In this document: positions 34,535 to 42,483 of the stretch, piece after piece | Position numbering within the stretch: the first letter of the stretch is position 1 | Layout: each line of letters starts with the position of its first letter | DNA from: Bacteroidales bacterium UBA6428 | GTDB lineage: Bacteria; Bacteroidota; Bacteroidia; Bacteroidales; UBA932 | NCBI GenBank assembly: GCA_002437305.1 | Contig: DJOW01000017.1 | Span: 87,103-151,102 of the forward strand | Direction of reading: 5' to 3' | Length of the DNA: 64,000 nucleotides | Translations under genes and position numbers: made by a program | The notes under the pieces: model-generated | What the model was told of the DNA's origin: nothing | What the model saw: only the letters and a program-made list of their open reading frames with translations | Databases searched by the model: none

Positions 34535-35478
34535 AGGAGGGCGGCTAGATCGTCGGGGGTGGCGCCGCGGAAGTAGGTGGCGACGGGCTGGGTGACGAGG
34601 AAGGACTTTACGTCAGCGGGGTCGTAACGGAGGCCGATCATCTTGGCAGCGAGGTCGGAGGCGGGGGTGTCGAAAAGGAAATCACCGGTGAAATCGAGAC
34701 GGGTGATCAGGCCGTGGTCCACACGGAGATTGGCTTCGACTGTGCCACAGGAGAGTTTGGCCTTGCAGCGGAAATCGGCTTCGTGGGAGTGGCCGTAGAT
34801 GAAATCCCATGTGGAGAACTTCTCGTCGGCTTGCTTGCGGACCTCTGCGATCTGCCCGTCCGAGAGTGGCATCCGGTCGTCACCGGCGGAGAGGATTTCC
34901 TGGAGAGCGGCCTGAAGCTCATCCAAGGACTTGAACTGAGGCAGGTACTCCTTCAGGTTCGCCACACGGCTCTTGACCGAGGATATTCCTTTGGCCTGCA
35001 TCTTCGATGTCGGAGTGTCAAGGACCTTGACAAGTGTGTCAAGGTCAACGTCGTACATCAGCGTGCCGTGGATGATCTCCTGATTGTGGGAGACGCGGCG
35101 GGCGTAGCCGGAGACCTTTCTTCCTTCCACGAATATGTCGTTGCGGCCTGTCAGCTCAGCGGGCACGCCAAGACTGCGCAGAGCGTCAACCATCGGCTGC
35201 GTGGACGGATTCCTGCCGATGATCGTGTAGTTCATGTTCTGGAGGTCGTGATAGACGGCCCCGCCGCCGGTCACGCGGCGCGCCAACGTGATTCCGTGCG
35301 AATTGAGATAGTCCAGGTTCACCTCGCTGTAGGCATTCTGGTTCAAGCCGATGATCACGGCCGGGCGGTTCCTCCAGAGGAAGAAATACGGTTCCTCGGA
35401 CGGGATGTTCTCAAGGCAATATTCATCGAACGCGAGGTTGAAATACGGGTCGGTGGAGTTGTTGATAAGATATTTCAT
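34513..35478 (-). CDS. lplA: Lipoate-protein ligase
   Basis: A 321-residue lipoate-protein ligase of the LplA family, which adenylates free lipoate and attaches it to the lipoyl-domain lysine of E2 and GcvH proteins. The lipoyl-AMP pocket motif RRVTGGGAVYHDLQNMNYTI is at about residues 69-88, and KMQAKGISSVKSRVANLKEY carries the catalytic Lys region. The C-terminal LplA domain is present, giving full length. Its likely substrate in this window is the E2 at 48895-50262. The final codons lie in a short repeat (34511-34534). Confidence 0.93.
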   Translation of the reverse strand: MKYLINNSTDPYFNLAFDEYCLENIPSEEPYFFLWRNRPAVIIGLNQNAYSEVNLDYLNSHGITLARRVTGGGAVYHDLQNMNYTIIGRNPSTQPMVDALRSLGVPAELTGRNDIFVEGRKVSGYARRVSHNQEIIHGTLMYDVDLDTLVKVLDTPTSKMQAKGISSVKSRVANLKEYLPQFKSLDELQAALQEILSAGDDRMPLSDGQIAEVRKQADEKFSTWDFIYGHSHEADFRCKAKLSCGTVEANLRVDHGLITRLDFTGDFLFDTPASDLAAKMIGLRYDPADVKSFLVTQPVATYFRGATPDDLAALLFNSTAG

Positions 35479-35523
35479 TGCTCATTTAATTAAAGTAATC
35501 CATGTACAGAAGACGGGCCAGGT

Positions 35524-36093
35524 TTACAGGCCGCTTTCGATTACTGGCAGGATATGTTTCTTTATTTCAGGGTAATTCGGAAGATGAGTTCCAGGGTAGG
35601 AACGCGAGCGACCTGGATAATACGACTCAAATTCGTCCTTGCAGTTCACCAGCTCATCGCGGTCTGCGAACATACCGGTCGTCAAGGCGATCTCCTCCGG
35701 AGAAAGTCCGTCAAACTCAGTGGTTTCCAAACGGGCATATTCATCGCACAACGCATCGGTGACGGTGAATGTCAACGCTCCGTCGCGGCGCAGGGAGAGA
35801 TATTCACGCTCCCCTGTCATTGTGCGGAGGAGCCTAGAGATGTGGAAGTCCGGGTTGACGAGGATCTTTCGGTGGCCACGGAGCTTCTGCGCCCAGAATC
35901 CGCCCAGGGACAGGCCCACGATGAGGTCAGGGCGCTCGTCACGGCATATTCCCTTAAGAAGGTCAAGAGCCTCGTGCGGGTCGATCGGCACATCCGGAGC
36001 GATGACCTCGCTTCCCTTCAGAAGAATCCGCAGGGAAGAGGCCATCTTGTAGACTCCTGAGGAGGCAAGCCCGTGAATGAAAAGGATTCTCAT
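35524..36093 (-). CDS. YqiA/YcfP-like alpha/beta hydrolase
   Basis: A 189-residue compact esterase-type hydrolase. It starts MRILFIHGLASSG (oxyanion region) and the nucleophile elbow is LIVGLSLGGFWAQ, with Ser in GLSLGG. A C-terminal GTHLPNYPEI supplies the likely catalytic His. Length and order match the UPF0227/YqiA group of short-chain esterases. Natural substrate unknown. It is 5 bp from the NagD-like gene, in the same direction. Confidence 0.82.
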   Translation of the reverse strand: MRILFIHGLASSGVYKMASSLRILLKGSEVIAPDVPIDPHEALDLLKGICRDERPDLIVGLSLGGFWAQKLRGHRKILVNPDFHISRLLRTMTGEREYLSLRRDGALTFTVTDALCDEYARLETTEFDGLSPEEIALTTGMFADRDELVNCKDEFESYYPGRSRSYPGTHLPNYPEIKKHILPVIESGL

Positions 36094-36098
36094 GAATA

Positions 36099-36995
36099 TC
36101 AGTCCTTGTGGCTCTCGATGATCAGGTCGCAGAGTTCCTTGAGGTCGCGGACTATGATGTCAGCCGGGTAGTGCTCCGGATTAGGATTGGAGCGGGCATC
36201 CTCGGCCACCTTGAGCGCTGTGTCAAGGGTCGTCTCTCCGGAGAGGACGAGCGCGCTGACGGCTCCGGCGTTGTGGCCCATCGCGATGTCGGTGTAGATC
36301 CGGTCTCCGACCATGGCGATCTCGTCAGGCTGGAGTCCGTTGCGGTCGCGGATGCCGTCAAGCATCGTCGGATCAGGCTTGCCCATCACCTTGTCAGGCT
36401 TTCTTCCGGTCGCAGCCTCAATGCACTTCTGGAGCGATCCGCAGTCCACAAGGACGGTCCTCGCGTCCGTCGGGCAGACCCAATCCGGATTTGTCGCGAT
36501 GTAAGGGATGCCTTGCTTCGCCCACCACGCGGCCCTGCAGAGGCGTGAATATACCAATGTCGTGTCAAAGGCCACAACCAGCATGTCAGGAACGTCATCA
36601 GGATCGTCAGCGCAGGAGACGAACCCGGCCTTCTCGAACTGACCGATCATGCTCGGGGTTCCCAAAATAAAGAGCTTCCTTACGTTAGGATAGTTTTTCT
36701 TGATGTAGTCGATCGTAGCGACCGGAGTCGTGTACATGTTCCCCTCATCGGCGGGAATCCCCATTCCGGAGAGCTTCTTGAGGTAGTCCTCAACCGACTT
36801 CGTCGGATTGTTAGTGAGAAATGAATATCCTACCCCGTTCTTCTTCATCTTTTCCAGAACCTCCACCGTGAAAGGGAAGATGTTGTCCTCCATGTAGATC
36901 GTGCCGTCCATGTCCAGAGCCAGATGCTTGATCCGGCGGAGCTTGGCCTTCTGCTCAGCTGTGAGAGACTTGTTATAGTTTTCTGTCATATTCAT
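36099..36995 (-). CDS. HAD-IIA phosphatase (NagD/AraL-like)
   Basis: A 298-residue HAD phosphatase of subfamily IIA. The motif LALDMDGTIYMEDNIFPFTV (nucleophile Asp near residue 29) and FLTNNPTKSVEDY are characteristic. The lysine region GKPDPTMLDGI and the metal site MVGDRIYTDIAMGHNAGA complete the active site. These enzymes act on small phosphates such as nucleotides, sugar phosphates or glycolate phosphate. An ATG two codons in (MTENYNKSL) is an equally possible start. Confidence 0.9.
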   Translation of the reverse strand: MNMTENYNKSLTAEQKAKLRRIKHLALDMDGTIYMEDNIFPFTVEVLEKMKKNGVGYSFLTNNPTKSVEDYLKKLSGMGIPADEGNMYTTPVATIDYIKKNYPNVRKLFILGTPSMIGQFEKAGFVSCADDPDDVPDMLVVAFDTTLVYSRLCRAAWWAKQGIPYIATNPDWVCPTDARTVLVDCGSLQKCIEAATGRKPDKVMGKPDPTMLDGIRDRNGLQPDEIAMVGDRIYTDIAMGHNAGAVSALVLSGETTLDTALKVAEDARSNPNPEHYPADIIVRDLKELCDLIIESHKD

Positions 36996-37115
36996 GTTAC
37001 TTTTTTATGGCCGCTTTTGCAGGCTCCGCGGCCGGGCGGACAACAAGGCCCGGCGGCCGAACATATTCAAATCCTGCAAAAATAACAATTTCTTCATTAA
37101 GAATGCCGTTTTTTG

Positions 37116-37123
37116 TATCTTTG
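37116..37123 (+). promoter_or_regulatory. -7 box before the GlpT-like gene
   Basis: TATCTTTG, 28 bp before the ATG at 37152. Confidence 0.55.
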
Positions 37124-37151
37124 TGTTCCCCTGTTCTTAAAACATTGAATA

Positions 37152-38555
37152 ATGGATCAATCAGTCAAGAAGAAGTACAACTACTGGCAGTGGAGAACCC
37201 TCATCATCCTGATGATAGGCTACGCCCTTTTCTATTTCGTAAGAAAGAACTTCAGCATCACGATGCCGGCCTTGGAGGCTGAGCTGGGAATCAGCAAGGT
37301 CAAGCTCGGCCTGTTCCTGACCATGCATGGAATCATCTATGGTGTCTCAAGGTTCATCAACGGCTTCATCGCCGACCGCGTCAGCCGCAGGAAGATGATG
37401 GCAGCGGGACTTTTCCTCTCCGCGCTCGTGAACATATTCATAGGTCTCAGCCCTGAGATGAACGGCCTGTTCAACTTTATGGACGGTGAGGGCAAGGCCA
37501 CGATGGGGATGGTCGCTTTCATCGGAAGTCTTTGGCTGATAAACGGTTATACCCAAGGAATGGGATTTCCGCCGTGCGGGAGCCTTATGGCCCACTGGAT
37601 CAAGCCTTCCGAACTTGCCACCAAGCAGGCCATCTGGAACAGCTCGCACTCCATCGGAGCCAGCCTTGTGGCGTTCCTCTGCGGAACATTCATCCTGAAC
37701 CACTTCTCCTACTCGGCCTGGCAGTGGTGCTTCTTCGTGCCGGCGCTCCTCGCCATAGCCGGAGCTGTTCTGGTTTTCTTCGGCCTCAAAGACACCCCGG
37801 CCTCGGTCGGTCTGCCTGGTCCTGAGGAGATTGACGACAACGCCCCTGTCAAGGAAGTTGTCACCGAACCTAAAGAGTTCACCGATTTCGCCTACAAGAG
37901 ATTCGTCAAGGAGATGGTGTTCAAGAACCCTATCGTCTGGATTCTCGCGACATCCAACTTCTTCATCTACATCATCCGTTTCACGATTCTGGACTGGGGT
38001 GCCACCTTCCTCACGCAGGACAGGGAACTCAGCATCCAGACCGCCTCGACAGTAGTGGGGATCACCGAGGTTCTCGGCATAGTCGGCACACTTCTGGCCG
38101 GCTGGGCGACCGACAAGTTCTTCGGCAGCAAGGCACACAGAACCTGCCTCATCGGCCTTGCCTGCGCGACAGCCTGCTTCATCCTCTTCTGGCTCACACC
38201 TAAGGAGATGGCCGGCCTGTCAGTGGCCCTGATCATAATGGCCAGCTTCTTCATCTACATGCCGCAGGCTCTTATAGGAATATGCCTGTCCAACCAGGCC
38301 ACCAAGCGTGTCGCCTCCTCCGCCAACGGAATGGCCGGCATTCTCGGCTACGCCAGCACCGCGGTCTCCGGCCTCATGTTCGGAGCCCTCGCCGACAAGT
38401 TCGGCTGGAACTCGGTCTTCGAGGTGGCCATCGCCCTGGGCATAGTCGGCGTGGTCCTTTTCGCCATCATCTGGAAAGCCCCTGCCGACGGCTACGCCAA
38501 AGCCGACAAACTCCTTGAGCAGGTCAAGACCGACTACGAGGCCCGGCGCAAGTAG
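37152..38555 (+). CDS. MFS organophosphate:phosphate antiporter (GlpT/UhpT family)
   Basis: A 467-residue major facilitator with 12 predicted helices. The N-terminal FVRKNFSITMPALEAELGISK and the loop FINGFIADRVSRRKMMAAGL match the organophosphate antiporter family (GlpT, UhpT, UhpC). The likely job is glycerol-3-phosphate or hexose-phosphate uptake in exchange for phosphate. No glpK, glpD or uhp sensor gene lies nearby. The protein ends in a short charged tail. A hairpin (38553-38571) overlaps the stop codon. Confidence 0.9.
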   Translation: MDQSVKKKYNYWQWRTLIILMIGYALFYFVRKNFSITMPALEAELGISKVKLGLFLTMHGIIYGVSRFINGFIADRVSRRKMMAAGLFLSALVNIFIGLSPEMNGLFNFMDGEGKATMGMVAFIGSLWLINGYTQGMGFPPCGSLMAHWIKPSELATKQAIWNSSHSIGASLVAFLCGTFILNHFSYSAWQWCFFVPALLAIAGAVLVFFGLKDTPASVGLPGPEEIDDNAPVKEVVTEPKEFTDFAYKRFVKEMVFKNPIVWILATSNFFIYIIRFTILDWGATFLTQDRELSIQTASTVVGITEVLGIVGTLLAGWATDKFFGSKAHRTCLIGLACATACFILFWLTPKEMAGLSVALIIMASFFIYMPQALIGICLSNQATKRVASSANGMAGILGYASTAVSGLMFGALADKFGWNSVFEVAIALGIVGVVLFAIIWKAPADGYAKADKLLEQVKTDYEARRK

Positions 38556-38571
38556 CGGTTTCACACCGCTA
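38553..38571. terminator. Hairpin overlapping the GlpT-like stop
   Basis: TAGCGGT at 38553 and ACCGCTA ending 38571 enclose a 5-bp loop, the first TAG being the stop codon itself. A second hairpin (GCCTAAG/CTTAGGC, 38603-38633) follows. Neither has a T-run. Confidence 0.5.
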
Positions 38572-38842
38572 CACGAGACTGTACCCAACGGTTACAGATC
38601 ATGCCTAAGCAACCACAAAACAGCTTCTTAGGCAATAAACTCCTCGCTTTCTCAAAAAAAATGGCGATGCCCTCTGAGACTTTACTGCAAAGAATCCTCT
38701 CCGCGATATAAAGCAGAAGCCACCGACCTCTTCACCTCACTGCCACGACAAAGGAGGTCATTGGGAGGTCAACTTATAATGAGATTCAATGCAGCTCCCT
38801 TTATGGTACTTTGTGGATTGTCGTTTGAGATTGCGGATGTTA
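38556..38842. other. Gap at the left edge of the accessory region
   Basis: Apart from the two hairpins noted at 38553-38571 and 38603-38633, I see no gene or promoter in these 287 bp. It separates the conserved GlpT-like gene from the AAA/DUF4143 fragment. Confidence 0.55.
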
Positions 38843-39385
38843 TTACGAAATGCCACTCAGGTCAAGTTTATAGACATGATCGTTATCCGGACGATTCTTT
38901 TTAAGAAACATCAGCATATAAACAGGCAGATATGTGATTGAGCCACGTACTGAAAGGTTATCGTCACAGAAAACCATTCCGCTTTCGATGCCATAATCAG
39001 GAACCATCAGCACGTTGTCCATGGCGCTATGTCTGATGTAGTATTTGCCAGACTTGATCTCGATCGGAAGTACTTTCTCCTTGTATGTAATGACAAAATC
39101 GACCTCTCCAAACTTCTTGTTGTTGTAGTATGCCAAAGAGAAACCGTGTGCGGTCAATTCCTGCGCGGCGGCGTTCCCGAATATTCCACCGTAGTTGACA
39201 TCCACCTCACCGCGAAGAAGTTTCAGCTGCAGTCCGTCTGAATATTGGCAGGCAAGAAGCCCGACATTGTTCATAAACAACTTGTATCCCAGGACAAGTA
39301 TTTGGCCGTGTAACAAGTTGACACTCTGCGAATAAGACTCTTTTCTATGGTTGATATATGCTAAAGATGGATGTATATGTAGCAC
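38843..39385 (-). pseudogene. C-terminal fragment of an AAA/DUF4143 ATPase
   Basis: The frame of 180 residues matches only the C-terminal DUF4143 domain: GLLACQYSDG, EVDVNYGGIFGNAAAQELTA, FGEVDFVITYKEKVLPIEIK (a restriction-endonuclease-like D-x-E-x-K core). The Walker A/B half is absent. The first about 35 residues run through unrelated sequence and open inside the 165-bp hairpin repeat at 39361. The gene seems to have been cut by the event that placed this repeat, and the fragment is not close to the intact paralogue next door. Confidence 0.75.
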
Positions 39386-39525
39386 TCTACGAACAACTTG
39401 CCCGCCACTGGCTCTGTATGAGCGAGTGGCGAATAAGGCTTTGTTTATCAGTAGATTAACGTCTTCCCTTTAGCAAAAACCAACCAAAGGGAATACGTTA
39501 GGATATTCATTGACAGCTAATTAGA
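39361..39525 (+). repeat. 165-bp two-hairpin element, copy 1
   Basis: Matches 42318-42483 along its whole length at roughly three quarters identity by eye. It has hairpin 1 at 39403-39431 (CGCCACT/AGTGGCG around GGCTCTGTATGAGCG) and hairpin 2 at 39456-39500 (TTAACGT-TTCCCTTT against AAAGGGAA-ACGTTA). It ends ATTCATTGACAGCTAATTAG. No reading frame for a transposase is within or near it. Confidence 0.85.
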
Positions 39526-39745
39526 AATCAAGGTGTTCGATGTTTAACACAGAGATGCCTTATGAGTTCTCCCCTGGCGATAAAAACCGGTAGCGTCAAG
39601 TGTATTTTGCTCATAATCTCCTGACAGAAGTCATTTCGCTGCCGGCAACTGTATTGAAACTGAGAGTTCGTCTCTTCGGATAATTTACAGCGATAGAACA
39701 AACGCAGGAAGATAGCCACAATATGGACAATGTGAAGGGTCTAAT
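39526..39745. other. Gap between repeat copy 1 and the intact ATPase
   Basis: A 63-residue minus-strand frame (39528-39719) is present, but its sequence (many Cys, Arg, Gln) is not recognised and shows no start signal, so I do not call it a gene. Nothing else is visible. Confidence 0.5.
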
Positions 39746-40945
39746 CTATTTCTTCTTGAACAGTGACTTCAGATCCATTACGAAAAAATCCTCAAGAGGC
39801 AGAGCCTGAGGGCCAACGATGAATGCTGCGGTGATCTTGTCTGCGAAGTGCTCTTTGAATTTTTCAAAGCCCACGGTCTTGTCAACGCTGCCACTTTTAA
39901 CTTCTATTGCGACAAGCGACTGACCTTTTCTCAGAACATAATCACACTCCTGCCGTCTTTCATTTCTCCAATAAAACAACTCATAGTCATCGGTCATCGC
40001 CCTGTTGGCCAGATGCGCCCCGACGGCAGACTCAACCTGACGTCCCCATTCTGACGGGTCCACAAGAGCATAGTCAAAAGAGAATGTTCCGAACCTATTA
40101 CGGAACGCATTGTTGAACACCTGCATTTTAGGGACAGACTGTTTCTCCTTTACCCTTGATGGGGAATAGTTCTGAAGGGGTTGTACTGTCATTGATTTGC
40201 TGAGTATGTCAAGATAGTTTTTGATTGTCGGAACGGTACCGCTGTTCATCGTTCCTTGCATCTTAGTAAGAGACAATTCCTTGGCAGATTCAGTGCAGGC
40301 GAGTTCAAACACCTGCCTCAGAAGAGCCGGGTTGCGGATCTCCTCGATCTCAAGAATATCCCGTGTCAGAATCGGAGATATTATCGAATCTTCCATAAGG
40401 TTACGCCATCTATCCTCATCTTGAATATCCGGTGCAAGTCCTGGGAATCCTCCAAAGTAAACATATTCATCCGTCGAAAAACCAAAGGCATCATGCATTT
40501 CCTGCCAATCCCAATAGCCCATTTTTATGGTTTCAAAGCGTCCCGCAAGGGATTCCGCAAGTCCTTTCTGCAACAGAAGGCGGGAAGAACCGAGCAAAAT
40601 CACCTTCAGATTACGATGGTTTCTGGAATCCTCGTCCCATTCCTTCTTCACCTGCTCGCTCCAACCTTTGATTTTCTGGACTTCATCAATGATAAGGATA
40701 TGTTCTTGCTCCGAATGAATATCCATCCGCATGCGCGCCTGCTGCCATTTGTCCGGAATCCACGAAGTGTCAAAACGACTGACATTATCCGCAGCGAAAA
40801 AATCAAACGGAACCGAAGTTCCTTCCGTAAACTGTCCTACCAATGTGGATTTGCCGACCTGACGCGGTCCCATTACAATCTGCATCCGACACCGTGGCTC
40901 AGCCATTCGTGATTTAAGAATATTCAAATGCCGCCTTTGGTACAT
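39746..40945 (-). CDS. AAA-family ATPase with DUF4143 domain
   Basis: A 399-residue intact protein. The AAA_14 domain has Walker A GPRQVGKS (26-33) and Walker B ILIIDEVQ (Asp87, Glu88), plus the sensor LLGSSRLLLQKGLAESL. The C-terminal DUF4143 domain ends in the nuclease-like core WRNERRQECDYVLRKG and LVAIEVKSG. Such proteins are numerous in Bacteroidota accessory regions; their job is unknown and links with defence or mobile DNA are conjecture. It is divergent from parD and lies within the two copies of the 165-bp repeat. Confidence 0.88.
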   Translation of the reverse strand: MYQRRHLNILKSRMAEPRCRMQIVMGPRQVGKSTLVGQFTEGTSVPFDFFAADNVSRFDTSWIPDKWQQARMRMDIHSEQEHILIIDEVQKIKGWSEQVKKEWDEDSRNHRNLKVILLGSSRLLLQKGLAESLAGRFETIKMGYWDWQEMHDAFGFSTDEYVYFGGFPGLAPDIQDEDRWRNLMEDSIISPILTRDILEIEEIRNPALLRQVFELACTESAKELSLTKMQGTMNSGTVPTIKNYLDILSKSMTVQPLQNYSPSRVKEKQSVPKMQVFNNAFRNRFGTFSFDYALVDPSEWGRQVESAVGAHLANRAMTDDYELFYWRNERRQECDYVLRKGQSLVAIEVKSGSVDKTVGFEKFKEHFADKITAAFIVGPQALPLEDFFVMDLKSLFKKK

Positions 40946-41003
40946 AGTGATTTTGTATATTGTGTTTTACAAATTTATAAAATATATTTTACAAAACCGC
41001 AGA

Positions 41004-41030
41004 GTTAACGATAATTCATTGACCGCTACT
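41004..41030 (+). repeat. Partial third copy of the repeat's right end
   Basis: GTTAACGATAATTCATTGAC followed by CGCTACT resembles the right end of the 165-bp repeat (GTTAAGACATTCATTGACAG then CTAATT). The match is short, about 20 of 27 positions, so it is tentative. Confidence 0.4.
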
Positions 41031-41040
41031 CATTTCCACG

Positions 41041-41071
41041 CAGCAATAACGACATAAAACATCCCGGACAG
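41041..41071 (+). repeat. Short direct repeat, left member
   Basis: The segment ATAACGACATAAAACATCCC with GGACA following matches ATAACGACATAAGACAAATA then GTCCCGGACA at about 43533-43562. The pair flanks parDE and the HEIGH fragment at a distance of about 2.5 kb. Confidence 0.55.
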
Positions 41072-41097
41072 TTTTATTAATTTCTTGATTAAAGCCT

Positions 41098-41127
41098 TTG
41101 AACGACTACCAATATTTGGTAACTTTG
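41098..41127 (+). promoter_or_regulatory. parDE promoter
   Basis: TTG at 41098-41100 and TAACTTTG at 41120-41127 are spaced by 19 bp, a good match to the Bacteroidota promoter, 16 bp before the parD ATG. The antitoxin probably represses it, as in other parDE pairs. Confidence 0.6.
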
Positions 41128-41143
41128 CAAAAAAACAACGAAT

Positions 41144-41389
41144 ATGAAAACTACATCCATCGCTCTCGGAAACTATTTCGAAGACTTTATCAAGGCACAG
41201 ATCGCCCAAGGACGGTACAACAACGCCAGTGAGGTCATTCGGGCAGGCCTTCGCTTGCTGGAAGAGGACGAGAGCCAACTCAGGGCACTGAAGTCAGCGA
41301 TCAGTGAAGGACTTGACAGTGGCGTGGCCGAAGAATTTGCCCCTAAGGCACATCTGAAATCCCTAAAAGCAGAGCGATCAAATGGCTAA
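41144..41389 (+). CDS. parD: ParD-type antitoxin
   Basis: An 81-residue antitoxin with an N-terminal ribbon-helix-helix DNA-binding fold: SIALGNYFEDFIKAQIAQGR then YNNASEVIRAGLRLLEEDES, the ParD/CC2985 signature. The C-terminal tail, which would wrap the toxin, is charged. It overlaps parE by 8 bp, so the two are translationally coupled. Confidence 0.92.
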   Translation: MKTTSIALGNYFEDFIKAQIAQGRYNNASEVIRAGLRLLEEDESQLRALKSAISEGLDSGVAEEFAPKAHLKSLKAERSNG

Positions 41390-41696
41390 GAGGCAGGAAT
41401 ATTCCCGAAAAGCCGTAGAGGACTTGACCTCGATATGGCGATACACGGTAATGACATGGTCGGAAAAGCAGGCTGATAACTATTACAACAAGTTAATCAC
41501 AGCCTGCAACCTTCTGCTATCCAAGTCCACCGTAATGTCAAAAAAGTATGATGAAATCATACCAGACCTGTATGGCCTCCATTGTGGGCATCACATAATC
41601 TTTTATGTGTTCAGACCGCAAGGCGACATCCTGATTGTCCGCATCCTGCACGAGAGGCTGGACTTCAAAATGCATTTTTCACAAACAATGAAATAG
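41382..41696 (+). CDS. parE: ParE/RelE-superfamily toxin
   Basis: A 104-residue toxin of the ParE branch: SRKAVEDLTSIWRYTVMTW in the N-terminal helices, then GLHCGHHIIFYVFRPQGDIL and IVRILHERLDFKMHF at the C-terminus. ParE toxins block DNA gyrase, though members of this fold can also be RNases. The gene is complete, with no frameshift, so the pair is probably active. Confidence 0.92.
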   Translation: MAKRQEYSRKAVEDLTSIWRYTVMTWSEKQADNYYNKLITACNLLLSKSTVMSKKYDEIIPDLYGLHCGHHIIFYVFRPQGDILIVRILHERLDFKMHFSQTMK

Positions 41697-41730
41697 TTCC
41701 ACAAAATATCCAGAAATTTATTTTTTTCAT

Positions 41731-41738
41731 TATCTTTG
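41731..41738 (+). promoter_or_regulatory. -7 box for a structured transcript
   Basis: TATCTTTG followed by CAAAG at the end of an A/T-rich stretch just after parE. It is well placed to start a transcript at about 41744, leading into the folded region at 41761-41870. Confidence 0.6.
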
Positions 41739-41743
41739 CAAAG

Positions 41744-41870
41744 TCATTAAGTATGACGACAATGTGGGTAATGAGCAGGCGTCCGGTCCTAAAGGGATGC
41801 CTGCTTTTTTTGAAAACTACCGAGGGGGCGGTAATGTAAAGAGGGGACGAATGTTCTTTTCACCCACATT
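41744..41870 (+). ncRNA. Structured RNA or leader of unknown class
   Basis: Three nested or adjacent helices are visible. P1: AATGTGGGT (41761-41769) with ACCCACATT (41862-41870), nine perfect pairs closing the whole unit. P2: AGCAGGC (41774-41780) with GCCTGCT (41799-41805), followed by seven T. P3: TACCG (41818-41822) with CGGTA (41829-41833). The fold precedes a 53-residue ORF at 41879. The T-run after P2 suggests attenuation, with P1 enclosing it. I could not assign it to a known family; a leader RNA, an sRNA or part of a mobile unit all remain possible. Confidence 0.5.
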
Positions 41871-41878
41871 TATAAATC

Positions 41879-42040
41879 ATGCTTATTATGAGAACAGGTC
41901 TAATTCTCTTGCTGACCACCATTAGGGTGGAAGTAATCAGGCTTGCCAGAGTGAGGGCGTACAATCGCTTCCGCTTCGGCAAGATCAGAGGGTCAGAAGT
42001 CATTACCGGAGGTATTAGGACACTGAAGGTATCCCTCTGA
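41879..42040 (+). CDS. 53-residue basic ORF after the structured RNA
   Basis: ATG at 41879 to TGA at 42040 encodes MLIMRTGLILLLTTIRVEVI and continues with a very Arg-rich section (LARVRAYNRFRFGKIRGSEV). A short hydrophobic start followed by a basic tail might be a membrane-active peptide, but this is only an impression. The ATG lies 8 bp after helix P1 of the RNA, with no clear ribosome-binding site, as is common in this phylum. The frame may be fortuitous. Confidence 0.4.
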   Translation: MLIMRTGLILLLTTIRVEVIRLARVRAYNRFRFGKIRGSEVITGGIRTLKVSL

Positions 42041-42317
42041 ACCCTACCTTGCGATGATTTTCTACTCTTCTCCCCCTCGGTTTTTAATAATATAGAATAA
42101 CCTTTTGACAAGAGTCGTCAAACCGGCCTCATGCGCTTATTAGCCACGCCACCCCATCTGCAAAGGCCTGTGTCTGCTCCTATACGGCTGGCCTCGACTA
42201 AAAACCGAAGTCAGCCCGGTGATGCTATCTCACAGTGCTATATGGCACATTATCGGGCCGTGGATTTATGGCAAGTTGCTCCCATGCGAACAAAGATCGC
42301 CTAAATAGTCTAGCGAC
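42041..42317. other. Unexplained non-coding stretch with fold potential
   Basis: No gene found. The section around 42209-42264 has a GCCCGGTGATG arm facing CATTATCGGGC with a smaller TGC-TATATG-GCA hairpin inside, so it could fold into a branched RNA. No promoter box was seen directly ahead of it. Confidence 0.45.
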
Positions 42318-42483
42318 ACTAAAGGAAGTCGCGCATATCGCACTCTATGAATAACTTATCCGCCACTCGCTCATACAGAGCCAGTGGCAGGTAAAATCCT
42401 ATCTATTAGCAGCTTAACGCCTTTCCTTTAGCGTAAACCAACCAAAGAAAAGACGTTAAGACATTCATTGACAGCTAATTAGA
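42318..42483 (+). repeat. 165-bp two-hairpin element, copy 2
   Basis: Hairpin 1 at 42361-42389 has the same arms as copy 1 (CGCCACT/AGTGGC), but the inner 15 bases read CGCTCATACAGAGCC, the exact reverse complement of copy 1. Flanks on both sides remain in the same orientation. Hairpin 2 is at 42414-42459. Its right end (GACAGCTAATTAG) supplies the last codon and stop of the HEIGH-motif gene. Confidence 0.85.

Noticed and set aside
39528..39719. 63-residue minus-strand frame
   Set aside because: Composition is unlike its neighbours and no family or start site is evident.
41860..42111. 83-residue minus-strand frame
   Set aside because: It is antisense to the structured RNA and the 53-residue ORF, and has no start signal.
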